From Neocallimastix lanati (nom. inval.) (Eukaryota > Neocallimastigomycota > Neocallimastigomycetes > Neocallimastigales > Neocallimastigaceae): a stretch of 64,000 bases of DNA. Below, piece after piece: positions 36,567 to 55,550 of the stretch (positions are counted from its first letter, which is position 1; every line of letters starts with the position of its first letter). The position numbers and the translations under genes are program-made. Below the pieces are notes generated by a model. That model had not been told where the DNA came from and made no database searches. It saw nothing but the letters and a program-made list of their open reading frames with translations. Where the stretch lies: NCBI GenBank assembly GCA_016946835.1, contig JACVTC010000029.1, positions 971,001 to 1,035,000 on the forward strand, written 5' to 3'.

Positions 36567-39500
36567 AGAGACATAATAAAGAATACAAGGATTATATTGT
36601 TAAATATAATAATAGAAATGTCCTATTACGATTATATAAATAATGAATAAGACATATTAAATATAAATAATAAATCATATACATCAGACCTGTACTCATT
36701 TTATAGTTTTTAGTAATTTTTTATTAAAGAAAAATTTTTTTTTGTTTTGTCGATCATTTTTTAATATTGTTAAATTTTTAGACTGTACCTTAAGAAATAT
36801 ATCAAATAAAAAATCGATTATTATTTTTTTTATCATTATTTTATTTTTTTTTCAATAAGAAATTAATTTATTTAGTAATAGTTATAATTATCTGTTCTTT
36901 TTTTTGATCTCTTCTATTAATTTCTGTTCATTGAATATCTATAAAAAATCATAATATATATAATAAAAAAAAATAAAAAATAAAAATTTTAAATAGGGAG
37001 TTATTAATATTATTTTAAGATATGGTAAGGGATTAAAAAATGTATTAAAAATAAAATATAAATATTAGTATAATAATGAAGAATAAATAAAGGAAATTAC
37101 AGTTAAATAATACCTATAATGATTAATAATAATTATATAATAATAATAATAATAAATACTAAAAATTAAATATCTCTATCAATATATATATCTATACATG
37201 ATTTATTATTTTTACTATTATATTCAATAAAAAAATATTAAAGTTGTATTTTTTTCCCTTTTTTTTTAATTTAATTGCTTAAAAAATAAATACTATTGGT
37301 ATTTATTTTTTATTAATTATTACTTGATATAACTTCCTAACTAAATTTATTTCTTTTAAATGATTTGATTTTTTTTTTTTTTTTTTTTTTTTTTTGTTTT
37401 GTTTTGTTTTTATTTATTATTTTATGTAATCATTTCTATTAAATTATCGATTTATTTATTGAAATTAATATTTTTCATTTTTATTTATTATTTCAATTAA
37501 TATTTTTTATTTTTATTTATTTATTGAAAATAATATTTTTTAATTTTATTTATTATTTCAATTAATAATTTTTAATGTATCTATTAAATTGTCGATTTAT
37601 ATTATTCAAATATTATTATTTATTATAATATTGACATTTAAATAATAGCCATTATTTTATATTTAATATTATTTAAAATGTTTTTCCGTCGTTATAATCA
37701 TATAATATTTTTATTGTATTATTTTTATTACGTCTTTTATATTTTTATTATTATTTAAAAATTAATAACATTTTAAACTAATTTTTTTTATAATTATTTT
37801 ATTGTTGTATATTATAATGCTATTAATAACTGTTTATTATTTATCATTTATTATTTCTTTTCTCCTTTTAATTTTATTTTTTATTTATTATTTAACATTT
37901 TTATTTAGTTTTTAAATCATTTATTATTTTTTAAATATTTGTTAACTTTTTTTTTAATTATTTATTTTCTATTTTTAGTCTTATTTTCTTATTTTCTTAT
38001 TTTCTTATTTTCTTATTGTTTATTTATTCATCATATATAATTAGTTATTTATATTTATAATACTTTTAATTAATTGCTATTTTTTAATTATTTATTTGTT
38101 ATATCTTAATATTATTATATTCAATATATATTCACTAATTTATTATAAAGTCTTTTTATTTATTTATTATTTAATTAATATATTATTAATTATTTATATT
38201 TGATATGTTCTTTAAACCAATATATATTATTTAAATCCATTAAAAATTAGTATTTTTTTTTTTTAATTTATTAATAATATTATCTAATACTTTTATTTGG
38301 TCTTCAAAGTATTCAATATTTATTTCTTCTAAAATTATTTAATATGTATTATTGACTATTTAATATAATGCAATTACTATTTATTATTAATTATTTATTA
38401 TATGTTATATATTGGTTATATTTTAATTATTAATATATCTTTTTTGTTATCAATAGTTATTAATTGTTTAAACAATTATTTAATATTTAATATTTAATAG
38501 TTTTTAATAATATCTTTATAATTATTCAAATTATTTTTTTTTCTACTATTTATTTTTATTTAATATTTAATACTTTTTTTTTATTAACTATTAAATTATA
38601 ATTATTTATTATTTTTGTTATGTCATTAAAATTATTATTATTATTATTTAATAATTAATCATGTCTTTTAAATTTTTATTGTTATTATTTAATTTTTTGT
38701 TTTTTATGTATTTTAAATTAGTATTAATTCATTATAATATCTTTTAAATAATTTATTATTATTTTTTTTTTTTTTTATAATTTATTATTTATTATTTATT
38801 TTTATTCTTATTTATTATTTTTTATTTATTTATCATTTATAATAAGTTATATTTATTATACTTTTAAATCTATGTTATTTAATTATTTATTTGATATGTC
38901 TTTAAATCATTTAATATTCATTAATTTATTGTATAATCTTTTTATTTAATTATTATTGTATTATTATATTTATTAATTATTTATATTTGTTATGTATTAT
39001 ATAATATTTGGAATTTTCTATTACTTTAAATAATTATTATTTAATATTTAATATTTATTTCTTATTATTTAAATATTATTTATTATGATTTATTTTTATT
39101 TATTATGTCCATTAAATTATTATTAAATAATAGTTTAGTAGGCATAATATTAATTATATATATATTTGTTAATTAATTTTATTATTAATATTTATTAGAT
39201 GACCATAAAATATAGTTTTTAAAATTATTAAGGTATTTATTTAATTAATTTATATATTATTTATGATTCATACTTTACTTATGATGTGGATGATCCATTC
39301 AATTCATATAAAAAAGTGCTATCTATTTTATTATAAAATATTTATAATATTATAAATTATAGTACATTATTATAATATATAATATAGTATTTATTAATTT
39401 ATAAATTTAAATTTTTGCTATGTATATTTGTTATTTGTTACTTTATAATATTTAAATGTAAATATTCATTAATATATATATATATTATATTTAAAAAATA

Positions 39501-39705
39501 TATAAAAAATAACTAACATATATATATTAATTATTTTGTATTAGATTTACATATTATTGGTCTATTATTTATATATTATGTATATATATATAATATATTT
39601 TTTATATATTTAAAAATTCCATCATAGCAATTGACAAAATATATTAAATAAAATTTAAAATATAATTAATTTTCCACCATACTTTTTGAATCTAGTGTTT
39701 TTTTT
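36300..39705. other. AT-rich low complexity, no supported gene
   Basis: 36300-36480 is slightly less repetitive (GCATAAATGTTAAAAGATAC, AAAAAAGCCACCTTCTTTGA) but I recognise nothing in it. From about 37240 the plus strand switches from A-rich to T-rich units (TTATTATTTATT) and stays T-rich to about 41700. A degenerate satellite copy (TGTGGATGATCCATTCAATT) lies near 39285. Confidence 0.6.
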
Positions 39706-39991
39706 CACAATTGTGAATTTCCAATGTGGCGGTTTTTATTTGTGGCTTGTTTTTAAATAATTAAATAAATAATAATTAAATAAATAATAAATATTCTTTG
39801 TTTATATATATAATTTATTGATATTCAATTGTAAAAATAATTTTTTATAATTCTTTTTTAATAGAATATACTATTATTTCTTTTAAAATAATAATTATTT
39901 ATACATTTATTTATGATTGTATAGAATATCTTAAAATGTTGATTTATTTTAAATTTTTATAAGCCACATTGCGAAATTCATGATCCCTATA
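39706..39991. mobile_element. MITE-like element with terminal inverted repeats (copy 3)
   Basis: Left end CACAATTGTGAATTTCCAAT then GTGGCGG. Right end on the minus strand ATCATGAATTTCGCAATGTG then GCTTAT. The ends match copies 1 and 2 but the interior is only about 220 bases and different. It lies outside the minisatellite field. Confidence 0.5.
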
Positions 39992-44984
<4,993 letters not shown>

Positions 44985-47335
44985 TTGATGGATGATCCAT
45001 TCAATGTCAATAAAAATGTTTTTTTTTTATGTTTATTCATTTTAATATATAATATATTATTTATTATTAATTATGTCATTTAAATTATTTATTATTACTT
45101 ATTTTTTATTAATATAATAATAATCATTATAATAATTAATAAATGTATTTGATGGATGATCCATTCAATGTCAATCAAAATGTTTTTTTAATATATAATT
45201 TATAATTTATTATTAATTATGTCATTTAAATTATTTATTATTACTTATTTTTTATTAATATAATAATAATCATTATATTTATAATATATTGCAAATATAA
45301 TAATTAATAAATGTATTTGATGGATGATCCATTCAATGTCAGTCAAAATGCTTTTTTTTAATATATAATATATTATTTATTATTAAGTATGTCATTTAAA
45401 TTATTTATTATTACTTATTTTTTATTAATATAATAATAATCATTATAATAATTAATAAATGTATTTGATGGATATTCCATTCAATGTCAATAAAAATGTT
45501 TTTTTAATATATAATATATTATTTATTATTAATTAAGTCCTTTAAATTATTTATTATTACTTATTTTTTATTAATATAATAATAATCATATTTATAATAT
45601 ATTCTGAATATAATAATTAATAAATGTATTTGATGGATGATCCATTCAATGTCAATCAAAATGTTTTTTTAATATATAATATATTATTTACTACTAATTA
45701 TGTCATTTAAATTATTTATTATTATTTATTTTTTATTAATATAATAATAATCATAATATTTATAATATATTCTGAATATAATAATTAATAAATGTATTTG
45801 ATGGATGATCCATTCAATGTCAATCAAAATGTTTTTTAAATATATAATATATTATTTTTATTAATTATGTTATTTAAATTATTTATTATTACTTATTTTT
45901 TATTAATATAATAATAATCATATTTATAATATATTCCGAATATAATAATTAATAAATGTATTTGATGGATGATCCATTCAATGTCAATCAAAATGTTTTT
46001 TTTAATATATAATATATTATTTATTATTAATTATGTCATTTAAATTATTATTATTTATTTTTTATTAATATAATAATAATCATTATATTTATAATATATT
46101 TTGAATATAATAATTAATAAATGTCTTTGATGGATGATCCATTCAATGTCAATTAAAATGTTTTTTAAATATATAATATATTATTTATTATTAATTATGT
46201 CATTTAAATTATTTGTTATTATTTATTTTTTATAAATATAATAATAATCATTATATTTATAATATATTCTGAATATAATAATTAATAAATGTATTTGATG
46301 GATGATCCATTCAATGTCAATAAAAATGTTTTTTAAATTTATAATATATATTATTTTTATTAATTATATTATTTAAATTATTTATTATTACTTATTTTTT
46401 ATTAATATAATAATAATCATATTTATAATATATTCCGAATATAATAATTAATAAATGTATTTGATGGATGATCCATTCAATGTCAATAAAAATGTTTTTT
46501 TAATATATAATATATTATTTATTATTAATTATGTCCTTTAAATTATTTATTATTACTTATTTTTTATTAATATAGTAATAATCATTATATTTATAATATA
46601 TTTCGAATATAATAATTAATAAATGCATTTGATGGATGATCCATTCAATGTCAATAAAAATGTTTTTTTAATATATAATATATTATTTATTATTAATTAT
46701 GTCTTTTAAATTATTTATTATTATGTATTTTTTATTAATATAATAATAATCATTATAATAATTAATAAACGTATTTGATGGATGATCCATTCAATGTCAA
46801 TAAAAATGTTTTTTTTAATATATAATATATTATTTATTATTAATTATGTCATTTAAATTATTTATTATTACTTATTTTTTATTAATATAATAATAATCAT
46901 TATATTTATAATATATTCTGAATATAATAATTAATAAATGTGTTTGATGGATGATCCATCCAATGTCAATCAAAATGTTTTTTTAATATATAATATATTA
47001 TTTATTATTACTTATGTCCTTTAAATTATTTATTATTACATATTTTTTATTATTTAATAGGTTTTATTTTTATTACTTATTACGTCTTATTATTTATTAT
47101 TAATTTTTATATTATTTATTATTGATTATTTTATAATTTTGTTACATAACAATAGAGTTTTTAAAATTATTGTAGTATTCAATTATCAATATATTTTATA
47201 TATATTATAATATATAATAAAATATATTATTATATTTTAATAATTATATTTATAATATATTCTGAATATAATAATTAATAAATGTATTTGATGGATGATC
47301 CATCCAATGTTAATAAAAACATTTTTTTATGCCTT
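44985..47335. repeat. 165-bp satellite array 1
   Basis: Fourteen copies of GATGGATGATCCATTCAATG (one altered near 45466, GATGGATATTCCATTC) spaced mostly 163-170 bases apart. Each monomer continues TCAATCAAAATGTTTTTT, AATATATAATATATTATTTA, TTATGTCATTTAAATTATTT, TTATTAATATAATAATAATC and ATAATAATTAATAAATGTAT. The core ATGGAT-G-ATCCAT is a perfect 6-base-arm inverted repeat. The last interval is longer (about 345) and contains the GAGTTTTTAAAATTATTGTA flank module. Confidence 0.9.
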
Positions 47336-48481
47336 TTCATTATATATATAATATATAATATATTATATATGCAGATTAATAGTTTAATATATTATTCTAT
47401 ATATTAATAATAAATTATAATATATATTATATTTGTTCTTGTTTATTATTATATATTATTATATATTTATTATATCTATTAATCATTTTATTTATTATAT
47501 ATTTTTAAAGTATTAAAGTTTTAATTTCACTTTAATTATTTTTTATTTTTAATTATTTCATTTTGTTGATTTAGGTCATAATTAAATTATTATTACTTTA
47601 ATATATAATTATTCTGTATTTGATTTATAAATTTAAGAAATTATATTAACATACAATTTAACATTTTATTAACTATTTAATTTCTAATTATTTTTTAAAA
47701 AAGGTTTTCTTTTTCTTTCATTAAAATAACTTTTTAATATTTTATTTAAAAATTTTTTTTAATTTCATTTTAATGTTTTAATATTTTATTTAAAAAAAAA
47801 AAGTTATTTCTATATATTTATTTTTATTTAGTACTATTTTTTATTTTTATTACATTCTATTCCTTAGTATAAATGAATTTTTTTTATTTACTTTTATCCT
47901 ATGATCAAAAAAAAAAAAAAAAAACTATTTATTAGAAAAAATTTTTTTTATTCCTTAATATAAAATTTTTTATTTTTTATTTTTTATTATATAAAGTCGT
48001 TTTATATTTCTAGATATAAAAAGAATTTTTTTTTTTAATTTTTATTTTTTTAAATACTTTTATTTCTATGGATAAAAAAGAAAAAAGAAATTTTTTATTG
48101 TAAAATATTATTTATAATTCTTAATATGAAAAAAATTACTTTTTATTAAGATTAATTTTTATTAAAAAAAAAAAAAAAAAAAAAAAAACTTTTTAGTATC
48201 AAAACTTTATATTTCTTACTTTATATAACTTTTTTATAAATTTATATAATTAAAACATTGAATTTCAATTTTCATATTTTCATACATTATTATATATATA
48301 TTTTATTTTATTTTTTATTTTTTATTTTTATTTTATTTATTATTTTTTTTTCTGTTTAAGGTATAATGTCAATATTAAAAAGCAAATGATAATAATAATT
48401 TTATTAATTTCATTAAAATAAAAAAAAAAAAAAAAAAAATTAAAATGTTAATTTACAAAATTTGATTGGATTTAAATGAAC

Positions 48482-48522
<41 letters not shown>

Positions 48523-48916
48523 TTTATTATTGAAATTATATGAAAAAATAAAAATATATAATAATAATAATATAATATTTTAATAATAATAGTAATAATA
48601 AATAATAATAAATATTGATAATGTTAAAATAATAATATTAAAAAGAATAATAATAATGAAATAATAATAATAATAATAATAATAAATAATAATAAATATT
48701 GATAATGATAAAATAATAAAATAATAATAATAATAATAAAATAATAAAATAATAATAATAATAATAAAATAATAATAAATAATAATAAATATTGATAATG
48801 ATAAAATAATAAAATAATAATAATAATAATAAAATAATAAAATAATAATAATAATAATAAAATAATAATAATAATAATAATTATAATAAAATAAAAAAAA
48901 AAATTGAAAATAAAAA

Positions 48917-48947
<31 letters not shown>

Positions 48948-49202
48948 AAATTTACTTTTAATTTATCATTATAAACTGTAGTTAGTTACTTCTAGAAAAA
49001 AAATTTTTTTTATTACTATTAGTTCCATTTTTTTTTTTTTTTATTTTTATTTTAATTATTATTATTACTATTATTTTTTTTTTTTTTATTTTTATTTTAA
49101 TTATTATTATTACTATTATTTTTTTTTTTTTATTTTTATTTTTATTATTATTATTACTATTATTTTTATTTTTATTTTTATTTTTATTATTATTATTACT
49201 AT

Positions 49203-49245
<43 letters not shown>

Positions 49246-50640
49246 ATGAATGAAAAAACTTTAAAAACTTATATTTTTATACATATTGTGTTATTTATTA
49301 TTCATTATTTAATATTTATTATGTCATTTAAATTATTTATTATTAAATTATTTATTATTTATTATTTTTATTATTTATTATTTATCATTATTATTGTATA
49401 TTATTTATTAATTAATTATTTATTCTTTATATATGTATTCTTTATTCTTTATTTATTATTATTTAATTATTACTAATTTTGATTATTGATTATTTGATTA
49501 TTATTTAATTATTACTAATTTTGATTATTGATTATTTGTTATATAATATATAATATTATTTTTTATTTAATTATTTTATAATTTATAATATATTATTATT
49601 TATTATTTATTATTATATATATTTATTTATTATTTATTATTTATTTATTTATTATATCTTTTTTCTTTTTTATTTAATTAGTTATTAATTCAATTATTAT
49701 TTATTTACTATTTATTCTATATTATTATTTATTTATATATTATTATTTATTTATTTATTATTTAATTATTTAATTATATAATTATTTAATTATTTAATTA
49801 TTTAATTATATAATTATTTAATTATATAATTATTATTTATTATTATATTTTATTTATTATTTTTTTATTTTTTTTATATTTTTATTTATTATTCAATTAT
49901 TTTTAATAAATACTTTTTTTATTATTTAATTATTATTTGTTATATATCATTTATTATTTATTTTTTATTATTTAATTATTTAATTATTATTTATTTATTA
50001 CTATATACTATAATTATTTTTATTTATTATTTAATTGTTTAATTATTATTTATTACTATATACTATTATTATTTTTATTTATTATTTAATTATTTATTTA
50101 TTATTATTATATATTATTTTTTTTATTTATTATTTAATAGGTTATTTTTATTATTTATTATGTCCTTTTTATTATTTGGTATAAAATAATTAATTACTTT
50201 ATATTTATTTTTTATTATTTATTATGACCTTTAAATTATTTATTATTATTTATTATTTATTATTTATTATGACCTTTAAATAATTTATTATTATTTATTA
50301 TTATTATTTATTATGTCCTTTAAATAATTTATTATTATTTTTTTTTATTATTTATTATTTCCTTTAAATTAGTTATTATTTATTATGTCTTATTTATTTA
50401 TTAATTATTTATTATTTATTTTTTTATTACATAATATTTATTTCATACTTTTTTTTTTTTTATTATTTATTATATTCTTTTGATATAAATTATTTTTTTA
50501 CACAATAAAGTTTTTAAAATTATTACAATATTTAAATAATTTCATATAAATTATATATATTATTATATATTCTAATATATGTTATTTTATTTTATTCATT
50601 TAATTTATAATATATTCTTAATATAATAATTAATAAAATA
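47336..50640. repeat. Inter-satellite spacer, higher-order copy 1
   Basis: Contains landmarks also found about 5.6-5.7 kb downstream: TATTCTGTATTTGATTTATA near 47608, ATTCTATTCCTTAGTATAAA near 47853, GTTAATTTACAAAATTTGAT near 48446, an AAT array (48560-48880) and GAATGAATGAAAAAACTTTA near 49244. 49300-50460 is TTATTA low complexity with a few GTCCTTTAAAT motifs. No gene is supported. Confidence 0.75.
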
Positions 50641-52955
50641 TTTGATGGATGATCCATTCAATGCCAATAAAAATGTTTTTTTTTATGTTTATTCATTTTA
50701 ATATATAATATATTATTTATTATTAATTATGTCCTTTAAATTATTTATTATTACTTATTTTTTATTATTTCATAGGTTTTATTTTTATTACTTATTACGT
50801 CTTATTTATTATTTATGATTAATTTTTATATTATTTATTATATATTTTGTCCTTTATTTATTATTATTAATTATTTCATACGTTTTTTTATTATTTGTTA
50901 TTGATTATTTAATATTTTTGTTACACAACCATAGAGTTTTTAATATTATTGTAGTATTCAATTATCAATATATTTATATTAATTATAATATATAATAAAA
51001 TATATTATTATATTTTAATCATTATATTTATAATATATTATGAATATAATAATTAATGAATGTATTTGATGGATGATCCATTCAAAGTCAATAAAAATGT
51101 TTTTTTTTATGTTTATTCATTTTAATATATAATATATTATTTATTATTAATTATGTCCTTTAAATTATTTATTATTACTTATTTTTTATTATTTCATAGG
51201 TTTTATTTTTATTACTTATTAGGTCTTATTTATTATTTATTATTAATTTTTATATTATTTATTATTTATTATGTCCTTTATTTATTATTATTAATTATTT
51301 CATACATTTTTTTATTATTTATTAGATTATTTAATATTTTTTTACACAACCATAGAGTTTTTAAAATTATTGTAGTATTCAATTATCAATTTATTTATAT
51401 GCACAATAATATATAATAAAATATATTAATATATTTTAATATATAATCATTATTTATTATATTTACAATATATTTTGAATATAATAATTAATAAATATAT
51501 TTGATGGATGATCCATTCAATGTCAATTAAAATGTTTTTTAATATATAATATATTATTTATTATTATGTAATATAAACTATTTATTATTATTTATTTTTT
51601 ATTAATATAATAATAATCATATTTATAATATATTCTGAATATAATAATTAATAAATATATTTGATGGATGATCCATTCAATACAAATCAAAATTTTTTAT
51701 ATATAATATATTATTTATTATTAATTATATCATTTAAATTATTTATTATTATTTATTTTTAATTAATATAATAATAATAATTATATTTATAATATATTTT
51801 AAATATAATAATTAATAAATATATTTGATGGATGATCCATTCAATGCCAATCAAAATGTTTTTTTAATATATAATATATTATTTATTATTAATTATGTCA
51901 TTTAAATTATTTATTATTATTTATTTTTAATTAATATAATAATAATCATTATATTTATAATATATTTTGAATATAATAATTAATGAATGTATTTGATGGA
52001 TGATCCATTCAATGTCAATAAAAATGTTTTTTTTTTAAGTTTATTCATTTTAATATATAATATATTATTTGTTATTAATTATGTCCTTTAAATTATTTAT
52101 TATTACTTATTTTTTATTAATATAGTAATAATCATTATATTTATAATATATTCCGAATATAATAATTAATAAATGTATTTGATGGATGATCCATTCAATG
52201 TCAATAAAAATGTTTTTTTTAATATATAATATATTATTTATTATTTATTATGTCATTTAAATTATTATTATTTATTTTTTATTAATATAATAATAATTAT
52301 ATTTATAATATATTTTGAATATAATAATTAATTAATCTATTTGATGGATGATCCATTCAATGTCAATCAAAATGTTTTTTTTTAATATATAATATAATTT
52401 ATTATTAATTATGTCATTTAAATTATTTATTATTATTAATTTTTTATTAATATAATAATAATCATAATATTTATAATATATTCTGAATATAATAATTAAT
52501 AAATATATTTGATGGATGATCCATTCAATGTCAATCAAAATGTTTTTTTTTTATGTTTATTCATTTTAATATATAATATATTATTTATTATTAATTATGT
52601 CCTTTAAATTATTTATTACTACATATTTTTTATTATTTCATAGGTTTTATTTTTATTATTTATTACGTCATATTTTTTATTTATTATTAATTTTTATATT
52701 ATTTATTAATTATTTTGTCCTTTATTTATTATTATTAATTATTTCATACGTTTTTTTATTATTTGTTATTGATTATTTAATATTTTTGTTACACAACCAT
52801 AGAGTTTTTAAAATTATTGTAGTATTCAATTATCAATATATTTTATATATATTATAATATATAATAAAATATATTATTATATTTTAATCATTATATTTAT
52901 AATATATTCTGAATATAATAATTAATAAATGTATATGATGGATGATCCATCCAAT
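50641..52955. repeat. 165-bp satellite array 2
   Basis: Ten copies of the GATGGATGATCCATTC core. The first intervals are about 424 and 435 bases because each carries an extra module (TCATAGGTTTTATTTTTATT and ACACAACCATAGAGTTTTTA); the next six or seven are about 160-180. The last interval again carries the module. Open frames of 86-87 codons at 51153 and 52597 are readings of this module, not genes. Confidence 0.9.
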
Positions 52956-53823
52956 GTTAAAAAAAACATTTTTTTATGACTATTCATTATATATATAATA
53001 TATTACATATGTGGTTTAATAGTTTAATATATTATACTATATATTAATAATAAAATATAATATATATTTTATTTGTTCTTGTTTATTATTATATATTATT
53101 ATATATTTATTATATCTATTAATTATTTTATTTCTTATTTATTTTTAAAGTTTTAAAGTTTTAATTTCACTACAATTATTTTTATTTATTTCATTTTGTT
53201 GATTGGGATCATAATTAAATTATTATTACTTTAATATATAATTATTCTGTATTTGATTTATAAATTTAAGAAATTATTTTATAATTTTTTATTTATAAAA
53301 AAAAAAATAAAGATACATTTTTACATTTTACTAATTAATTTCTTATTATTTTTTTTAAAAAAATTTTTTTTTATTTAATTATATTAACCTTTTAATATTT
53401 TATTTAAATAAAAAAACGTTATTTTTATAATAAAAATTATATATATATTAATTATTTATTTAGGACTATTTTTATTTTTATTACATTCTATTCCTTAGTA
53501 TAAATGAATTTTTTTTTTTTATTTTATAAATACTTTTATTTCCTTTGATCAGAAAAAAAGAAAAAAAAAAAAAAAACTATTTATTAGATAGAAAAAAATT
53601 TTTTATTCCTTAATATAAAATTTTTTATTTTTTATTTTTTATTTTTTATTTTTTATTATATAAGTCATATTAAATTTCTAGATATAATAATAATTTTTTT
53701 TTTAATTTTTATATTTTAAATACTTTTATTTCTATGGATAAACAGAAAAGAGATACTTTTTATTATAAAATATTATTTATAGTTCTTAATATGAAAAAAT
53801 TACTTTTTATTATGATTAATTTT

Positions 53824-53858
<35 letters not shown>

Positions 53859-54263
53859 TTTTAATATCAAAACTTTATATTTCTTAACTTTATATAACTT
53901 TTTTATTAATTTATACTGTCAAAACATTGAATTTCAATTTCAATTTTCATATATTATACATATATATTTTATTATATTTTTTATTTTTATTTTTATTTTA
54001 TTTATTATTATTTTTATTATTATTATTATTATTATTATTTTTTTTTTTTGAGGTATTGTCAATATTATAAAAACAAATAATTAAAATAATTTTATTAATT
54101 AAATTATTATAGAAAAAAATTATTTTCCTCCAAAAAAAATTAGGATGTTAATTTACAAAATTTGATTGGATTTAAAAGATGATTCAAAAAAAAAAAAAAA
54201 AGATTTATTATTGAAACTATATGAAAAAATAAAAATATATAATAATAATAATATTAATAATAA

Positions 54264-54313
<50 letters not shown>

Positions 54314-55550
54314 TTGAAAATGATAAAATAATAATAAATATTGATGATAATATAATAATAAATAATAATAATAATAAATAATAATAATATTAAATAATAA
54401 TAATAATAATATTAAAAAAAATAATAATAATATTAAAAAAAAATAATAATATTAAAAAAAATAATAATATAAAAAAAATAATAATAATGAAATAATAATA
54501 ATAAATAATAATAAAATAATAATAATAAATAATAATAAAATAATAATAATAAATAATAATAAAAATAATAAAATAATAATAATAAATAATAATAAAATAA
54601 TAATAAATAATAATAATTATAGTTATAATTAAATAAATAGAAAATAAAAATAAATAAATAAATAAAATTACTTTTAATTTATCTTTCTTAAGTTTAGTTA
54701 GCTATTTCAAAAAAAAAAAAAAAAAAAAAAAAATTTTTTTATTATTATTATTAGTCCCACTTTTTTTTTTTTCTTTTTTTTTTTTTTTCTTTTATTTTAT
54801 TTTATTATTTATATTATTATTTTTTTTTTTTTTGGAATGAATGAAAAAAACTTTTAAAGCTTTTATATTTATGTATTATATTATTCATTATTTATTATAT
54901 AATATTTATTATTATTTATTATTTATTAAGTCCTTTAAATTATTTATTATTCAATTATTATATAATTATTATTATATATTATTTTTTTTATTTATTATTT
55001 ATTATTTATTATTTAATTATTATTTATTATTATATATTATTTATTTTATTTATTATTTATTATTTATTATTTAATTATTTAATTATTATTTATTATTATA
55101 TATTACTTATTTTTTTTATTTTTTATTTATTATTCAACTATTTATTAATAAATACTTTGTTATTAATATTTACTATTTATTTATTATTATTTATTTATTA
55201 TTATTTATTTTGACCTTTAAATAATTTATTATTATTTATTTTTTATAATTTATTATTTCCTTTAAATTAGTTATTATTTATTATGTCTTATTATTAATTA
55301 TTTATTATTTATTTTTTTATTACATAATATTTATTATTTCATACTTTTTTATTATTTATTATATCCTTTTTATTATTTGATATAAATTATTAATTATTTA
55401 ATATTTTTTTTATTCAATTAATAGTTTTTAAAATTATTATAATATTTAAATAATTTTATATTAATTATATTATTATATATGCTAATATATATTATTTTAT
55501 TTTATTCATTTAATTAATAATATATTCTTAATATAATAATTAATAAATAC
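52956..55550. repeat. Inter-satellite spacer, higher-order copy 2
   Basis: Repeats the landmarks of 47336-49500 in the same order: TTCTGTATTTGATTTATAAA near 53246, ATTCTATTCCTTAGTATAAA near 53485, GTTAATTTACAAAATTTGAT near 54147, AAT arrays (54240-54610) and GAATGAATGAAAAAAACTTT near 54835. Then TTATTA low complexity and the GTTTTTAAAATTATTATAAT module. Confidence 0.75.

Noticed and set aside
44985-47335. Regularly spaced repeats resembling a CRISPR array
   Set aside because: The spacing (about 165 bases) and the fact that the spacers are themselves homologous make this a tandem satellite. The window is eukaryotic.
51153-52857. Two related 86-87 codon frames starting MSFKLFI
   Set aside because: They are translations of the repeated flank module in satellite array 2. 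A third copy at about 50730 is broken after 29 codons, and the composition is that of A/T noise.
54166-54381. 71-codon Lys/Asn/Ile frame as a gene
   Set aside because: Two thirds of it is an AAT microsatellite. Only the first 20 codons are worth a check, and these are listed as a finding.
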